64,000 bases of DNA, from NCBI RefSeq assembly GCF_041146795.1, contig NC_135168.1, positions 14,064,131 to 14,128,130 of the forward strand. The letters are read 5' to 3'. Each line of letters begins with the position of its first letter. Position 1 is the stretch's first letter. Shown here one piece after another: positions 34,320 through 45,660 of the stretch. Both the position numbers and the translations under genes were made by a program. The notes under the pieces are model-generated. The model was not told where the DNA came from, searched no databases, and saw nothing but the letters and a program-made list of their open reading frames with translations. This DNA comes from Maylandia zebra. Its lineage: Eukaryota; Chordata; Actinopteri; Cichliformes; Cichlidae.

Positions 34320-34594
34320 TGTAACGTGCAGTGGAGATGAAGCCAGGGGTGTGCAGGTGGATAGCGAATGAGCAACAGCTTCTGACTTTCCAAAAAGTAC
34401 TCATTTATTTACAATATCAAAAATAAAAGTGCTACCTCTACCACACATTACTAAAGAGCACACTAGTCCACGTACACACGGGAGCATCCATTACAGGAGG
34501 AGTGCGAAGAAGAACAAAAAGGGGGTGACACCAGTCGTGAGACAGGAGGCGCCGCCATGTGGTGATACTCTGCATTACAATAGCAACTGTTACA
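34320..34594 (-). repeat. 5' LTR of the gypsy element
   Basis: 275 bp bounded by the inverted repeat TGTAAC...GTTACA and lying directly upstream of the primer-binding site. The other LTR has been lost, so LTR-LTR dating is not possible. Confidence 0.8.
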
Positions 34595-34749
34595 ATATAA
34601 ATATTGTTCTGAGAGGCTTTTTGTTGGTTGAGTCTGAAATTGATTGTATGTACAATTCATATCCTTATAAAAAGGCAGAAATATGGTGTTTTATTAATAA
34701 ACTTACATTTATGGATATAAAATAGCTAAAAGTATTAACATGCCTCAGA

Positions 34750-35531
34750 GAAATCACTAATAACACTAAGGGCTGGACGGATTTGATTTGCATTCTTCAA
34801 GAAGAGTGTGGTGTCATCAGCTAGCTGGCTGATGATGAGCTCCTTATCAGCTGTGCTGATTCCTTGTATAACAGGTCAAATCTCGGGGTGGAGTCTTAAT
34901 CATTTTAATTGAGCTATTGCCATTCGTGTACAAGGTTTTGATAGCTTTACAGAAAAATGCCAAATTTTTCCAAAGAGTGGAAAATAAATTGATGTTCAAT
35001 TGTATCAAAAGCCTTTTAAAAATCCAGGAAGAGAATGAAGCTATAGTCAGATACCAAATCAGAGTAATCAAGTAGATCTAAAACCAGTCTCATGTTCTTA
35101 GAAAGGTGTCTGTTTCTCATAAAGCCTGATTGTGTCTCATCGATAATTGTGTCCAAGAACTCTTTCATTCTGTTAGCAAGTACTAAAGCCATAATCTCAT
35201 AGTCATCATTGAGCAGACAGATGGGTCTCCAATTATCAATGAGAAGTAAGTCTTTGTTTGGCTTTGGAATAAGTGTTATGAGACCCTGAGTAAGAGTAGG
35301 AGGGAGGATGTTATTCTCTACACTTCCTATGAAAAGCTGCAGTAAGAACGGAGCCAGGAGATTAGAAAATGATTCATAAAACTCTGCAGTTAAACCATCT
35401 GTGCCGGGAGATTTGTTGGCCTTAAGTGCAGAAATAGGATTACAAACGTCCTCCACAGTCAGAGGGCTGTCACAGTGACTTCTATCTTCCACAACAATAG
35501 TTTTTAGGTTTTTAATATTATTGAGAAACAA
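34750..35531 (-). pseudogene. L1/Tx1-type LINE reverse-transcriptase fragment
   Basis: The minus frame (35,531-35,016) has SPGTDGLTAEFYESF, LITLIPKPNKD, NWRPICLLNDDYEIM and ANRMKEFLDTIIDETQSGFM, diagnostic of L1-clade RT. The next block decays, but ISQLADDTTLFLKNAN near 34,800 is the catalytic box in the form LADD. The segment between them, including the GxPQGxPxSP box, appears deleted. The endonuclease is missing. Confidence 0.85.
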
Positions 35532-35537
35532 CGTTGA

Positions 35538-35547
<10 letters not shown>

Positions 35548-35596
<49 letters not shown>
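35548..35596. repeat. (TA)n microsatellite
   Basis: A pure TA tract of about 48 bp immediately upstream of the L1-type fragment. Confidence 0.95.
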
Positions 35597-35598
<2 letters not shown>

Positions 35599-35879
35599 TA
35601 CTTTTCTAAATGATTGACTATTTCAATGGAGAACCTAAATGACACGGACCCGTGTTTGTTATTACATATCTCTATTTTGAATGTGACAAGTCTATCATTG
35701 CCTGTTATTCATAGGTATTCACAGAGTTTTTGGCCTTTTTTTCCTCTATAACAGTTAATTGACTCTTTACAGTGGCCTGCTATGGTTAATAATAACATGT
35801 TCAGTCATGAGTGAAATCAAAGCTTTTCTTCACTTTAGCATTTAACATTCCCAACAATATAATGTGATACCTTAATTAA

Positions 35880-36797
35880 CCCTTTAAGACCTACCATAGA
35901 ACCAAGTCCGCCAGAGCTTATATTATATTTTTACATGCTGTGGAGCCATTTTTGGGAGCATTTCAAGTTGCTATACATCAATACAACCATTATAGCCCAG
36001 ATTTTAATAATATGTATTCATTAAGTGCATAGTAATTACATAAATTGCAAAAAAGTGCAATAAACTACAAAAAAATTGAAAATAGTTTTTGCTTTTTTTA
36101 ACATATATTTGTAGTTAGAGAAATTTAAGAGGCTTATCCCTCAAAACTGTAAATACAAAAAAGTTGCACAAAATAGTTTCCCACCACAGGAAATTTATTT
36201 TGAGTGTCTTCATAATTTTATTTTTGAAATACACCAATTTTTATACACTGCAAGAAAAACGAAAATAAATATTATAGTGCAAATTTGCAAAAAAGCAGCA
36301 TATGCATCAAAATAAACTATTTCCAGCAGTGCAATATGAGTCCTAAGCATCCCAGAAACGACACAGAAAGGCATAAAGTCAAAGATAACTTTTAAAAAGA
36401 CCAGTATATGCCCTGAGGCCCTGATCATAAAAAAGACTACATTTCCGCGAAAATGACGTTACTTCCGGTTTCGGGCAGGTAATGGCGGAAATGCAAAAGT
36501 TCGCGCTGACGTCTATTCCAACGTAGGAAGTGTTATGAACAGCTGATCGGATTGGCAAAGCGTGTTTCTGGAATATTATGTTTTTGTTCCTGCAAGCGCT
36601 TTTTATGCAGTTTTTGCAAAGCTTTATGTGGAAGGAAACCGTGACCTAGGACAAGCTGGCATGAGATGTAAGTACAACTCCTCCGGTTTCATATGCAAAA
36701 AATTTTTTTTGTGCTAGCTTACGTGGTTGCAGTGCTACTGGGATTTAAAAATAGTTACGCAAAACAGAGCGTGTCCGCTCCGATCGGCTCTAAAGGG
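35880..36797. mobile_element. Non-autonomous piggyBac-like element
   Basis: It starts CCCTTTAAGACC and ends GGCTCTAAAGGG, each directly beside TTAA (35,876-35,879 and 36,798-36,801). TTAA duplication and CCC..GGG ends are the hallmarks of piggyBac-type transposons. The 918-bp interior has no transposase frame. A GC-richer part at about 36,440-36,560 could be the former 5' region of the gene. Confidence 0.75.
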
Positions 36798-36801
36798 TTA
36801 A

Positions 36802-38754
36802 AACACAGCTAATAAAACACAATTTTCTTAATGCAAACATCAGTGACTCAACATTAGCAACCAAAGGGTTCAGTCTACAGCTCACACTCATGTGAAGCTA
36901 CAGCCTCCCCCTTTAGTCTCTGTCATCCTTCTGCTCCTGCACAAACAAAGCAAGACAAAACCTCCACCCTTCTTCTACAGGCTGGGTGAATTGTTGTGGA
37001 CATTCACTAATCCTAAAGTCGGCACCGTTTTTGTCTCAGTATCAAGTCAGTTAAACTTTTAGTCGTCAGTCCATCACAGTCCAGTCACATGCATACATCC
37101 ACACACATTCATACCAGATATTGCTGATAATGGAGTCTCACACGCAGCCTATTCGAGCCTCCATCACCAGCAAGATGACGTCATCATTTTAAAGGAAAAC
37201 AGTTCCTTGTTTTTGGACTGGATTGACTCGCTGCAATCCTTTTAGGCTCAGGACTTCTCATGTGATCAATGTCACATATAAGTGAATTTCTCCCAAGCCC
37301 ATTATAATCATGGAGAAAAACACTTTGCCACTGTTTCCAGTAAGAATATTTTATAGCGCTTTAAAGTTCAACCTCTCAGGTCTGGATTAAAGAGCTGATT
37401 TGTTAAATCGGGAACTCACAAAATACCAAAATATCACCACCGGTGGATCACACCTCTCAGATGTTCTTATCTCAGTGCACTGTAACAAAAGCACAAACAA
37501 ACGCAACCAATAAAATACTAATAAAGTAACAAATACTGGGGCCCATTGCAAACATGTCCAAGCATAAAACCATCTTTCTCTCTCTTAGAGAAAGAAAACA
37601 ATCCAAACCTCACTGATAGAATCAACCTAGTGTCAAGCAAAACCCAAAAATCAACCAAAACTTCACCAGAAAGTTTTCCTCCCTCCCGGGACAATATTGT
37701 GCAGGAATACAGGCACCGTAACTCCTTTTGCACTGACAAAAACATGTTGGATTTACTTGATTCAATAGTGGACACTGGTTGCACACAAAGGTTTTGCTTT
37801 GGCAGAAACTTAAACAACTGAGTTAAATCAACACAACCTTTTCATATTCAGTAAAGCTGCATGTTGTGTTCATAAAACACGATTGAAACATGTTCAGATG
37901 GAGTAAGTTGAGCTCCTGGAACATTTTAATCCTTCAATTGAAATTGAATGGGTCTACAACAACTACCATCCTCCTATCTCTATCCTGGTTGCAGCAGGGC
38001 TGGGAAATAACCCTGAAGTGATAGGTTACCAGGCAGGGTACACCCTGGACAGCTCACCAGTCTATCAGATAGAAACACACAGCCGTTTACATTCATGGAT
38101 AATTTAGCCCAGGACCTTCTTACTGTGGAGCAACAGCACTAACCAGCATGCCAACAATGGAGGAAATACAGGAAAGCTATGATTTCCTGTATTTGAGGCA
38201 GAATTATTTTGTTCTTGCCCTTGACAGGTTAATCCACAATAAATAGCAACAGCATGCATGTGGTGTGTGTGTCGTTGTTTGCCTCTTATAACTCCAGTGA
38301 TTTTCCTGTAGTTTGAAATCTTATGCGGTGTTGACACAATAATTTGTTGTAAACCAGGAAATTCCCAACTGTGGTAGAAAGCACAGCTTAGCCTGAGCAA
38401 ATGTTCAAAGAAAAGTCGTCACTTCCTGATTTCTGCTTCACTGATAAATATTGTCACACTGGGGTTTTTGCAAATGATATCAGTGAGCACTGTGTGGCAG
38501 CTGGAGTCAGACAACTGAAGCTCCCACAATCAAGACCACAAACAGCTTTCAAAGGAGATTTGAAGGTTTTCTGGCAGCAAGCTTCATGATTTATGGGACT
38601 GGAACTGGAACAGAAACTACCTGATCACCAATGGTGAGCTGGCATGGAATTATTTTTATGACATTTTATCAAAGTTATAAATAAGCATGCCCATTAACAC
38701 ATAGTGAGTGAGCATGTTGTCTTCCCACGCAGTGAACAGCGGATGCTAATGTTT
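36802..38754. other. No gene; one dispersed-repeat scrap
   Basis: 37,975-38,108 (GGTACACCCTGGACAGCTCA, then CAATTTAG-like text) resembles the 3' untranslated part of a common fish LINE. Overlapping frames at 37,518-37,821 occur on both strands and show no known motif. ATTAACACATAGTGAGTGAG at 38,694 also occurs within the dispersed repeat at 61,470. Confidence 0.35.
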
Positions 38755-39003
38755 TTGTCACTTTTTACAGAGTCAAACTCAAAGTAAGGTCAGTGCTTCC
38801 ACGCTTTAAACGCTGCACGCTCACACTCTCTCCACACTCGATAGATTATCCATTGTTCATCTGCACACAGCTGCGGTTTTAGTAACGCAGTAACGCAGCG
38901 TGCTTACGGGAAAGTAACAGTAATCTAATTACCTTTTTTGCAATAGTAATCCCTCACTTTACTCGTTTCTTGAAAAAAGTAATCGGATTACTGCCCATCT
39001 CTG
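38755..39003 (-). mobile_element. Inverted fragment of the 16.8-kb hAT-like family
   Basis: The minus strand begins CAGAGATGGGCAGTAATCCG at 39,003 and tracks the first about 310 bp of the element at 16,841, including the GTTTGACTCT and ACAATGG-containing parts of the transposase leader. It is truncated at about 38,755. Confidence 0.65.
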
Positions 39004-39311
39004 GTCGGAGCTGTGCACTTGTGGGTTCCACCTTGTGTACACGTTTATCTTTGCTGTGTGTACTTGTACCTCTGAGTGGAAGCTGAACTCTTGAGTTCGA
39101 GTATCGAAGCATCAGCTGTGACGTTAAAGTCCAAACAGCTCGTTCATTTGACGTGCAAATGAACGAAGGTAACGCCGTTTTCATGTGGATGTGTCACTGA
39201 GACACTTTCCACATCCACAGCTCACAAAATGGGAAAACTATAGAAGTATAACAATGAAGAAGTTACTATGTTACGGGTCCCAAGGATGAAGACCTCGATG
39301 ACAAATATGTT

Positions 39312-39385
39312 ACCTGTAAAAGCAGGTGAAGAGCAGAGTAAGGAAGACACGATGCGTCTCTGCTTTCCTCCAGAACGTGTCTGAG
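39312..39385 (+). repeat. 74-bp direct repeat, copy 1
   Basis: Starts ACCTGTAAAAGCAGGTGAAG and matches 40,081-40,154 without gaps (offset 769). The first 16 bases, ACCTGTAAAAGCAGGT, are themselves an imperfect palindrome. Confidence 0.9.
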
Positions 39386-40080
39386 TCTGATTTATTTCAC
39401 ACAAATAAATGCTATAAAACACTAAACATGAGCTTTCAATATACTGTTCAGCTGGTTCCTCATTCACATCAATTACATTTACTTATTTCACAACATCAGT
39501 GAAATATACTCTTTTTAACTGGTTCAGTTTCTCAAGTTCACACTTCTTTCCATAACAGCTACATCCTTTTATCATATCAATAAACACATCACATTGTCTT
39601 CTGCAGTGTCTTACTGGCTAAACAGTTCTATTCAATAACAGCATTGGTAAATACATTACATTTGTTCCCTCCAGTAATTTACTGGCAAAATCACTATTTA
39701 GTGCATCATGAAACACAGCTTGTTGAATCAACCCATGAATGCCTCTGTTAGCTACACAGAGTTGCTCAGAGTGCTTGTGTTACACTAGCTAATCTACTCA
39801 GTCACTTTAACAGAACTATTAACATTCACATCTCACAGAACTGATTTGATTGGAGCATTACAACACGTTTGCACAGAGCATAGGAGCGCACTGACTCTGC
39901 TTCACGAGCGCTCCACCTAACGAGCGGGCTCGCGGTGCGGTCGCGCGGGACACTCCTCTGGTTTTCTCCCGTGTTTACATATAAATAACTTTGGCGGACC
40001 GCCTTAACTCTCCCATTCACATTAACGTGGGTAACCATGGTGACAATAAACAACATTTTCGGTGCGAGCACCGTGTACCG

Positions 40081-40154
40081 ACCTGTAAAAGCAGGTGAAG
40101 AGCAGAGTAAGGAAGACACGATGCGTCTCTGCTTTCCTCCAGAACGTGTCTGAG
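40081..40154 (+). repeat. 74-bp direct repeat, copy 2
   Basis: Second copy of the repeat at 39,312-39,385; the flanks on both sides differ from copy 1. Confidence 0.9.
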
Positions 40155-40325
40155 GAAGCAGCGGAAGGTGGGCTCCACTTACTGCTCCCCGAAACCCCGG
40201 AGCAAGCACCAAAGTTCCGCCCTCACTGCTTTCTAACATAAAATGAATCCCTGTTACATGGATTTTCTATCCTCTTAAAGAAACTGAAAATAAATACATA
40301 TAGCAATGAAAAATGTCCCGTTACA

Positions 40326-41019
40326 TGAGTGTTTTACACAAAATAATATTCATGTGGTCATTCCCTCACAGGGGTGCCACAACTACACTGCTGTTTTGAC
40401 AGAGACACAGTGTGTTTATCTAACTTGGCTGAAGCCAAAGTTCTCCAGACAAATTCAGTCTGTTTCTGCCAAGTGTGAACTCACTGGATGAGCGCCAGAT
40501 ACACAGAATCAAAAAGGGATAAATTACTTTTCTTATGTCATGTTCCCGTCACAAACTGGCTCAAGGAGAGGGGAAGCAGGAGTCCACAGATGAAATGTTC
40601 CTATAAATAAAGTGGAATTTATTCAAACTTTACCAAAACTTCAACACATCAAATACAAGCAGCTCAGCAGGGAGTGGATGTGTGTTGCATGTGCCAGGTG
40701 GATGCAGAGAGAGGCCAGGGCCACGTTCAAACCTGAACACGCTGCACAGTGTTTTGTTCCATTTGTTAGGGATGAATGAAATGCTTCCTTGAAAGGATGT
40801 GTGCAGTCACCAGTGGGCGTGGAAGCATGTGCGCCCTCATTTGGTGGGTGTGCAAGAAAAGTCATCCTGTCACACAGCAATGCCTACATAAATCACACCA
40901 CTCTGCTTAAAATAATAATGTTTAGTGAAGCAGGTGAAGCAAAGGGCTGCTTTTAATAGGCTGGGAGACCCAGGTGTGCTGCTTTAGCTGCTGAGCCTCT
41001 TATGACAGAACAGCGGAGA
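40326..41019. other. No recognised feature
   Basis: 40,540-40,660 has a CCTATAAATAAAGTGGAATT stretch that could be an LTR or polyadenylation remnant, but nothing else supports it. Confidence 0.35.
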
Positions 41020-41310
41020 GTGGTAAGAAGGGAGGAGGGGGTCTGGCTGTGTTTGTGAACGATAGATGGTGTAACTCTGGGCATTTCTCTATCAAAGAGA
41101 CGCTATGCTGTAAGGACATTGAGCTGCTAGCGGTTAGCATGAGACCGTACTATCTACCACGAGAGTTTACACACGTGATTATGATAGCTGTGTATGTCCC
41201 GCCCTCTGCTAACGCTGCAGCAGCCTGTGAGGTCCTGCACACTGTAACCAGCAGACTCCAAACACAGCACCCTCAGGCCCTTTTCCTGATCTCTGGGGAC
41301 TTTAAAGATG
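41020..41310 (+). pseudogene. LINE endonuclease fragment
   Basis: The plus frame reads GGGLAVFVNDRWCNSGHFSI, then [39 protein letters not shown] and ends at LISGDFK. It is closely similar to the endonuclease of the LINE at 17.8-21.2 kb, covering its middle third. Both ends are truncated. Confidence 0.85.
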
Positions 41311-41900
41311 ATGTAACCATTTAATTATGGTTACATAATTAATTATGTAATTAATTATGCAAAATGCAAAACGCTCAGCTGTGTCTCCAATCAAAGCTCT
41401 GTAACTTCAGAGGTGATGTTCATATGTTGACTAATGGTTTTCTTTCATTTTTGATGTACTGCAGAATATTTGTATAAAATCCAGGCCAGGAAAATCTCCT
41501 TCATGTGTTTCTGTGTTTTGTCTTCAGCTACGTTGACACAAAGGCCTCTGCTGTGACGCTCACACCTTTGATAAAGTCTGGAGAGTGTCAGCTTCCTGTT
41601 TATAGATACAAAAATATGTAATGTTGTGAACTCTGGCCGCAGCGGCGCAAGAAAAAGGAGAATTACGGGAAGCACTCACAACAGGTAAAATCCAAATAAC
41701 AAAGTAAAGTACGATAAAATAAAAACCAACAAAAGAACAACACAATATACTTCCCCGTACTGTTACTGCTAACCTCTGTTAACCTAGTAACTCTTACCTT
41801 CTAACTGACAGCTGGTCAATAAACGAGCTCCATAAACGCTCCATATTCACCTTTACATGGAATATAAAGGGAAAAGAAGAAACACAGTGCTGTGTCAGCG

Positions 41901-42669
41901 TTAGACATATAGATATATCCTTGCTTTTAATACATTTGAAGGTGGGTGGGAGAGGTGCTTCTCCGCGTAGTCTACGGTCTCTTTGGGATCGCTAAAGCTT
42001 TTCCTCACATCACCATGGGTCACTAACAGCTTTGCAGGGTATAGCAGTCTGTACCTGATGCCGGTCATCCCACGTAGTCTTCCTCTCATATTTGCAAATG
42101 CGGCTCTGCGTTTCCAACAGAGGGAGGGAAATCTGGGAGGATGTTTATTTTAAAAACCCTTATACATCAGGTTCTTGTTCTCTGCAGCTTTCAGCAGAAT
42201 CTCCTCACCAATGTGGTAGTAGTGCAATCTCAAGATGATGGGCCGAGGAAGATGACTTTGTTTGGGACGCTGGCGATTCACTCTATGTGCTCGATCGATG
42301 AGTGGCTTCTCCTCGAGAGATAGCGCCTCCGCCAACAGGTGTGAACCAACTCAGTCATCTTGGGTCCCTCTGTGCCTTCTGGTATTCCTGCAGTTCTTAA
42401 ATTATTCCTCCTGGAGTGCCTCAAGAGCTCCACATCTCTCATCTAACTTCTTTACCTCCGCAGACAAACGCTCCACAGTGGCCTGGAGAGTGGCGATGGT
42501 GTCAGAGTGGTTCGAGGCACAGTCCTGCAGTTCAGTCAAAATGTTATCATGCCTGGCCACGTCGCTTTTTATGTCCGAAATTGAGGGCTGGATGCTCTGG
42601 TTCAAGGATGATATCTCGCCTCCTATGGTGGTAGAAATCTCTAATATGCAAGTGTCCAGTGCTAGTTAG
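41901..42669 (-). pseudogene. L1-type LINE ORF1 relic
   Basis: Minus-strand pieces in order: a coiled-coil segment (SISDIKSDVARHDNILTELQ ... VERLSAEVKKLDERCGALEA), an RNA-recognition-like part (DRAHRVNRQRPKQSHLPRPI, HYYHIGEEILLKA) and a C-terminal domain (AAFANMRGRLRGMTGIRYRL, YPAKLLVTHGD). This order is that of the L1/Tx1 ORF1 RNA-binding chaperone. Frameshifts and a stop separate the blocks. It may come from the same family as the RT piece at 34.8-35.5 kb. Confidence 0.8.
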
Positions 42670-42879
42670 TTAGTTCTAGTTCTAGTGGTTAGTGGGGCTT
42701 TATTTGATGATTCTAGTGTGTGTTACATTGTTGTCATATTGTTGAGTCGCAGAGCTGTACAGTGTTACAGTTTCTGTAGAGTCTGGTATAAGGAACTCAG
42801 ATCCCTCTGTGAATAATGTTCACTGAAACTGATCTGTAGTTAATGAACTAGTCAGGATTTACACTAGAGAATGTTTCTG

Positions 42880-43050
42880 CCATTACATGGCCTGTATTTG
42901 TAGAGCGCTTTACTCGTCCCTAAGGACCCCAAAGTGCTTTTTTGCCCAAGGACACAACGACCGAGACTGTCCGAGCCGGGGCTCGAACCGGCAACCTTCC
43001 GATTACAAGACGAGCTGCCAACTCTTGAGCCACGATCGGCCCACATATTG
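42880..43050 (-). repeat. tRNA-derived SINE, internally deleted (AFC-like)
   Basis: On the minus strand, TGGCTCAAGAGTTGG (A box) and GGTTCGAGCCCC (B box) form an RNA polymerase III promoter near the 5' end (about 43,040-42,970). The tail reads AAAGCACTTTGGGGTCC and TAAAGCGCTCTACAAATACA. The middle body is missing. From memory this matches the AFC SINE family of African cichlids. It is not a functional tRNA gene. Confidence 0.7.
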
Positions 43051-43170
43051 TTGTCTTTTGTTGCAGACACCAAGTGTTGAGATCCTGTCTCAACCTCCTA
43101 CATTCTTCCAGCAGGTTACACATTATTTTTTGTATTTGGAATCAAATATATGTGTCAGTTGGGCCTAGTG

Positions 43171-43605
43171 CAGGGGTCAGCAACCTTTAACACCCAAAGA
43201 GCCTTTTGGACCCGGTTTCCACGCAAAGGGTCAGGGTTCGGGAAAACACTGGGAGCCGCAAATACTTTGTGACATCTAAAATGAAGATAACACTGTGTAT
43301 ATTGTTTTTACCTTTATGCTTTGTGTGAACAACTACAGTGTGTTGCTTATGAAATCCATGAAGTGCTACAGAGAAAATTACATTTGATTTATGTAATGAA
43401 CACATTTTGAGCTCTTAAAGAAATATAACAAAGGAAAGCTGAACTACAATGATCCATGTAGCAAACACAAACTGTTATATCGCCTTTGGGCTTTTGGAGC
43501 CTTGACCTGACTTTTAAAAAAAGCGCGTTCATGCAAACATCGTCGGGTCTGCTGTGATATGTTTACAACGGGACTTCTGCTCCTGATCCTCTGCGCACAG
43601 CGTCT
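43171..43605 (+). mobile_element. hAT-like element, left part
   Basis: CAGGGGTCAGCAACCTTTAA begins a well-known fish hAT terminus, followed by AAAGAGCC and GAGCCGC motifs. It runs to 43,605, where the tail of the next LINE starts. The other end is not found. Confidence 0.65.
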
Positions 43606-45660
43606 GCAGGTAAGGTAACTTTATTTATACCCAAAGGCAAGGTAAATTTGCTTTACAGAAAAATGACAGCATTTGACATCCCTTTAAAAACACACATACC
43701 TAGTAAATATATAAAGCTCACTGTGACACATACTTTAATATTTCGAATCAAAAACAGTTCTTATTTAATTCAGTGACAGCAACGGGGACAAAGCTGTTTT
43801 TATAACGCTTTGTCCTGCATCTCGGAAATAGAAACCTCCGTCCTGAGGGAAGAAGCTGAAATTCACCCCTTAGAGGATGGGAACCATTTTTAAGGATTGA
43901 TAAAGCCATCCTCTGTACCTGCTCAGAGTACAGGGAGGCTAAACAAGACTGTGGCTCAGCTATCAGACGACTGGACCATCTCACTATCTGATTCAGAGAG
44001 TTTTTCTCTGTGACAGAGGTCTGACCGAACCATGCCACCAAACAAAAGGATAAAACAGACTCAATAAAAGAACGAGAAAACAAAGTTAACATTTTTTGGT
44101 CAATGTGGAAATGAACAAGTTTCCTAAGGCAATAAAGGTGCTGGTGACCCTTTTTACAAACTGATTTGCAATTTTGATCAAAGTTCAGTTTTTCATTGAT
44201 TATGGTCCCAAGATATTTATATGATTGTACTTGCTCTATTTTCTGACCTTTAATTAAAGTGACTCCGTGCCCATTTTGTTGTTTCCTAAAATCAACAACC
44301 ATGTCTTTTGTTTTAGATATGTTCAGCTGGAGATAAGACTCCTCCCACCACTGAACAAAGTCATCAATGACTGGGCCGTGGTTAGTTTCACCCTCTTTCA
44401 GTAAGCTGACAATAACAGAGTCATCTGCATATTTAATAATGACCCTGTTTTCATGTCTGCCCTGACACATGTTTGTATAGAGAGTGAATAATAAGGGCGA
44501 TAGGACGCAGCCTTGAGGAGAACCTGTGGAGGAGAACACTGGGTCAGACAGAACCCCATTTATTCTCACTCTTTGTGACCTGTCAGTTAGAAAATCTAAA
44601 ATCCAGCCCAGCAGGTTTTTCCTGATTTCAAACTGTTCTAAAAGTCTCTTAATTAAAATATGGGGCTGTGTTGTATTAAAAGCCGAAGAAAAATCAATGA
44701 AAAGAAGTCTTGCAAAAGTCCCTTTACTCTCTACATGTTTAAGAATCAGATTTAGTAAAGTCAAAAGTGCGTCCTCCACTCCTCTGTTGGGCCTGTATGC
44801 AAACTGCATTGGATCCAGCTGACCTTCAGTCTCTTCATAATCACATTTCTGATGATTTTTTCAAAGACTTTCATGACAACTGAAGTGAGGCAACAGGCCT
44901 GAAGTCGTTTAGATTTAGGGACAGGAACCACGACTGCTTCTTTGCAAAGAGAGGGCGCATGTTGTGTTTGCAAGGATTTGTTAAAAATAACCTGAAATAT
45001 AGGACTGAGTTCATCAGCACAAGATTTAATTAGGCGGCCACTAATATTATCAGGACCTGGCTCTTGTTCACATTGACTGTATGAAAGGCCTTTTTAACAT
45101 CGCTGAGTTCAATGATAAAGTGCTGAGTATCTCTCAGTTTCTGTTTCAGTTCCCAAATATCCTCGCTGAAATCAGAAGAACTAAAACGAGCATAAAACAT
45201 GTTTAAAGCATTTGAAAATCTCTGTCTGAATTAAAACATCTAAAATGACCTGACTGCTGCTCTGGGGATTTTGAAACCCTGCTATGGTTTTCATACAAGT
45301 CCAGGCAGACCCAAAAGTTTTTGCAGCAAATTTGCTTTCAAGAAGGTTTTTGTCTGTTTTGCTTTCAACATCTCGATTTTCATTTCCTTGGTAGCTGTCT
45401 GAAAATCGGTAACAGCCCCTCTTTAAAGGCCTGTCTCTTTTTCCTTAAACAGGATTTGACACTTTTAGTGACCCATGGCTTATTGTTAGAGTACATTTTA
45501 ACGCGCTTACGGGGTATAATCATGTCTTTACAAAATACTGCACAGGAGCTAGTAACATCCACCAAAGCGTCGAGATCATCTCCACAAGACTGAAGACGGG
45601 GCTGTACGAAGTCACTTTATCTCTACAGGACTGTAAGCTGTCGTCTGTGAGGCGTGAGCG
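43606..45660 (-). mobile_element. Third LINE, 5'-truncated
   Basis: The 3' tail at 43,606 reads AAGGTAACTTTATTTATACC on the plus strand, the complement of a LINE AATAAAG-type end. ORF2 pieces extend to about 45,600. No endonuclease remains. It inserted next to or into a hAT-like element. Confidence 0.8.
43748..45600 (-). pseudogene. LINE reverse transcriptase, several frameshifts
   Basis: 5' remnants (45,565-45,380) include MYSNNKPWVTKSVKSCLRKK, the linker between endonuclease and RT. A broken stretch follows, with VVVPVPKSKR and VMKVFEKIIRNVI at about 44,950-44,850. From 44,809 the frame is open for 353 codons: [40 protein letters not shown] and the catalytic IKYADDSVIV, to a C-terminus with LLPSGRRFLFPRCRTKRYKN. 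The catalytic core is intact although the gene is not. The Rex1/CR1-like tail motif matches the 10.2-kb LINE. Confidence 0.9.

Larger units (their letters stand above)
29942..34594 (-). mobile_element. Ty3/gypsy retrotransposon, 3' end lost
   Basis: Minus-strand order: LTR (34,594-34,320), tRNA-Lys-type primer site, gag-protease-RT frame (33,832-31,772), RT/RNase H/integrase (31,771-29,942). The integrase is cut at 29,941 by the poly(A) of retroposon B. The integrase C-terminus, polypurine tract and downstream LTR are absent. No envelope gene is seen. The element carries one in-frame stop and one frameshift, so this copy is dead. Confidence 0.9.
39268..40325 (-). repeat. Possible solo LTR with internal 74-bp duplication
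   Basis: The block starts TGTTACGGGTC and ends GTCCCGTTACA, near-perfect inverted ends as in gypsy LTRs. No gag/pol is adjacent. A 74-bp direct repeat occurs within it. I could not find a clear 5-bp target duplication, so the call is tentative. Confidence 0.4.

Noticed and set aside
37518-37821. Overlapping frames of about 95 codons on both strands
   Set aside because: Neither has a domain, splice support or codon pattern that sets it apart. Left unannotated.
42970-43040. Possible tRNA gene (A and B boxes)
   Set aside because: The boxes belong to a tRNA-derived SINE: a SINE tail follows and no cloverleaf acceptor stem is evident.
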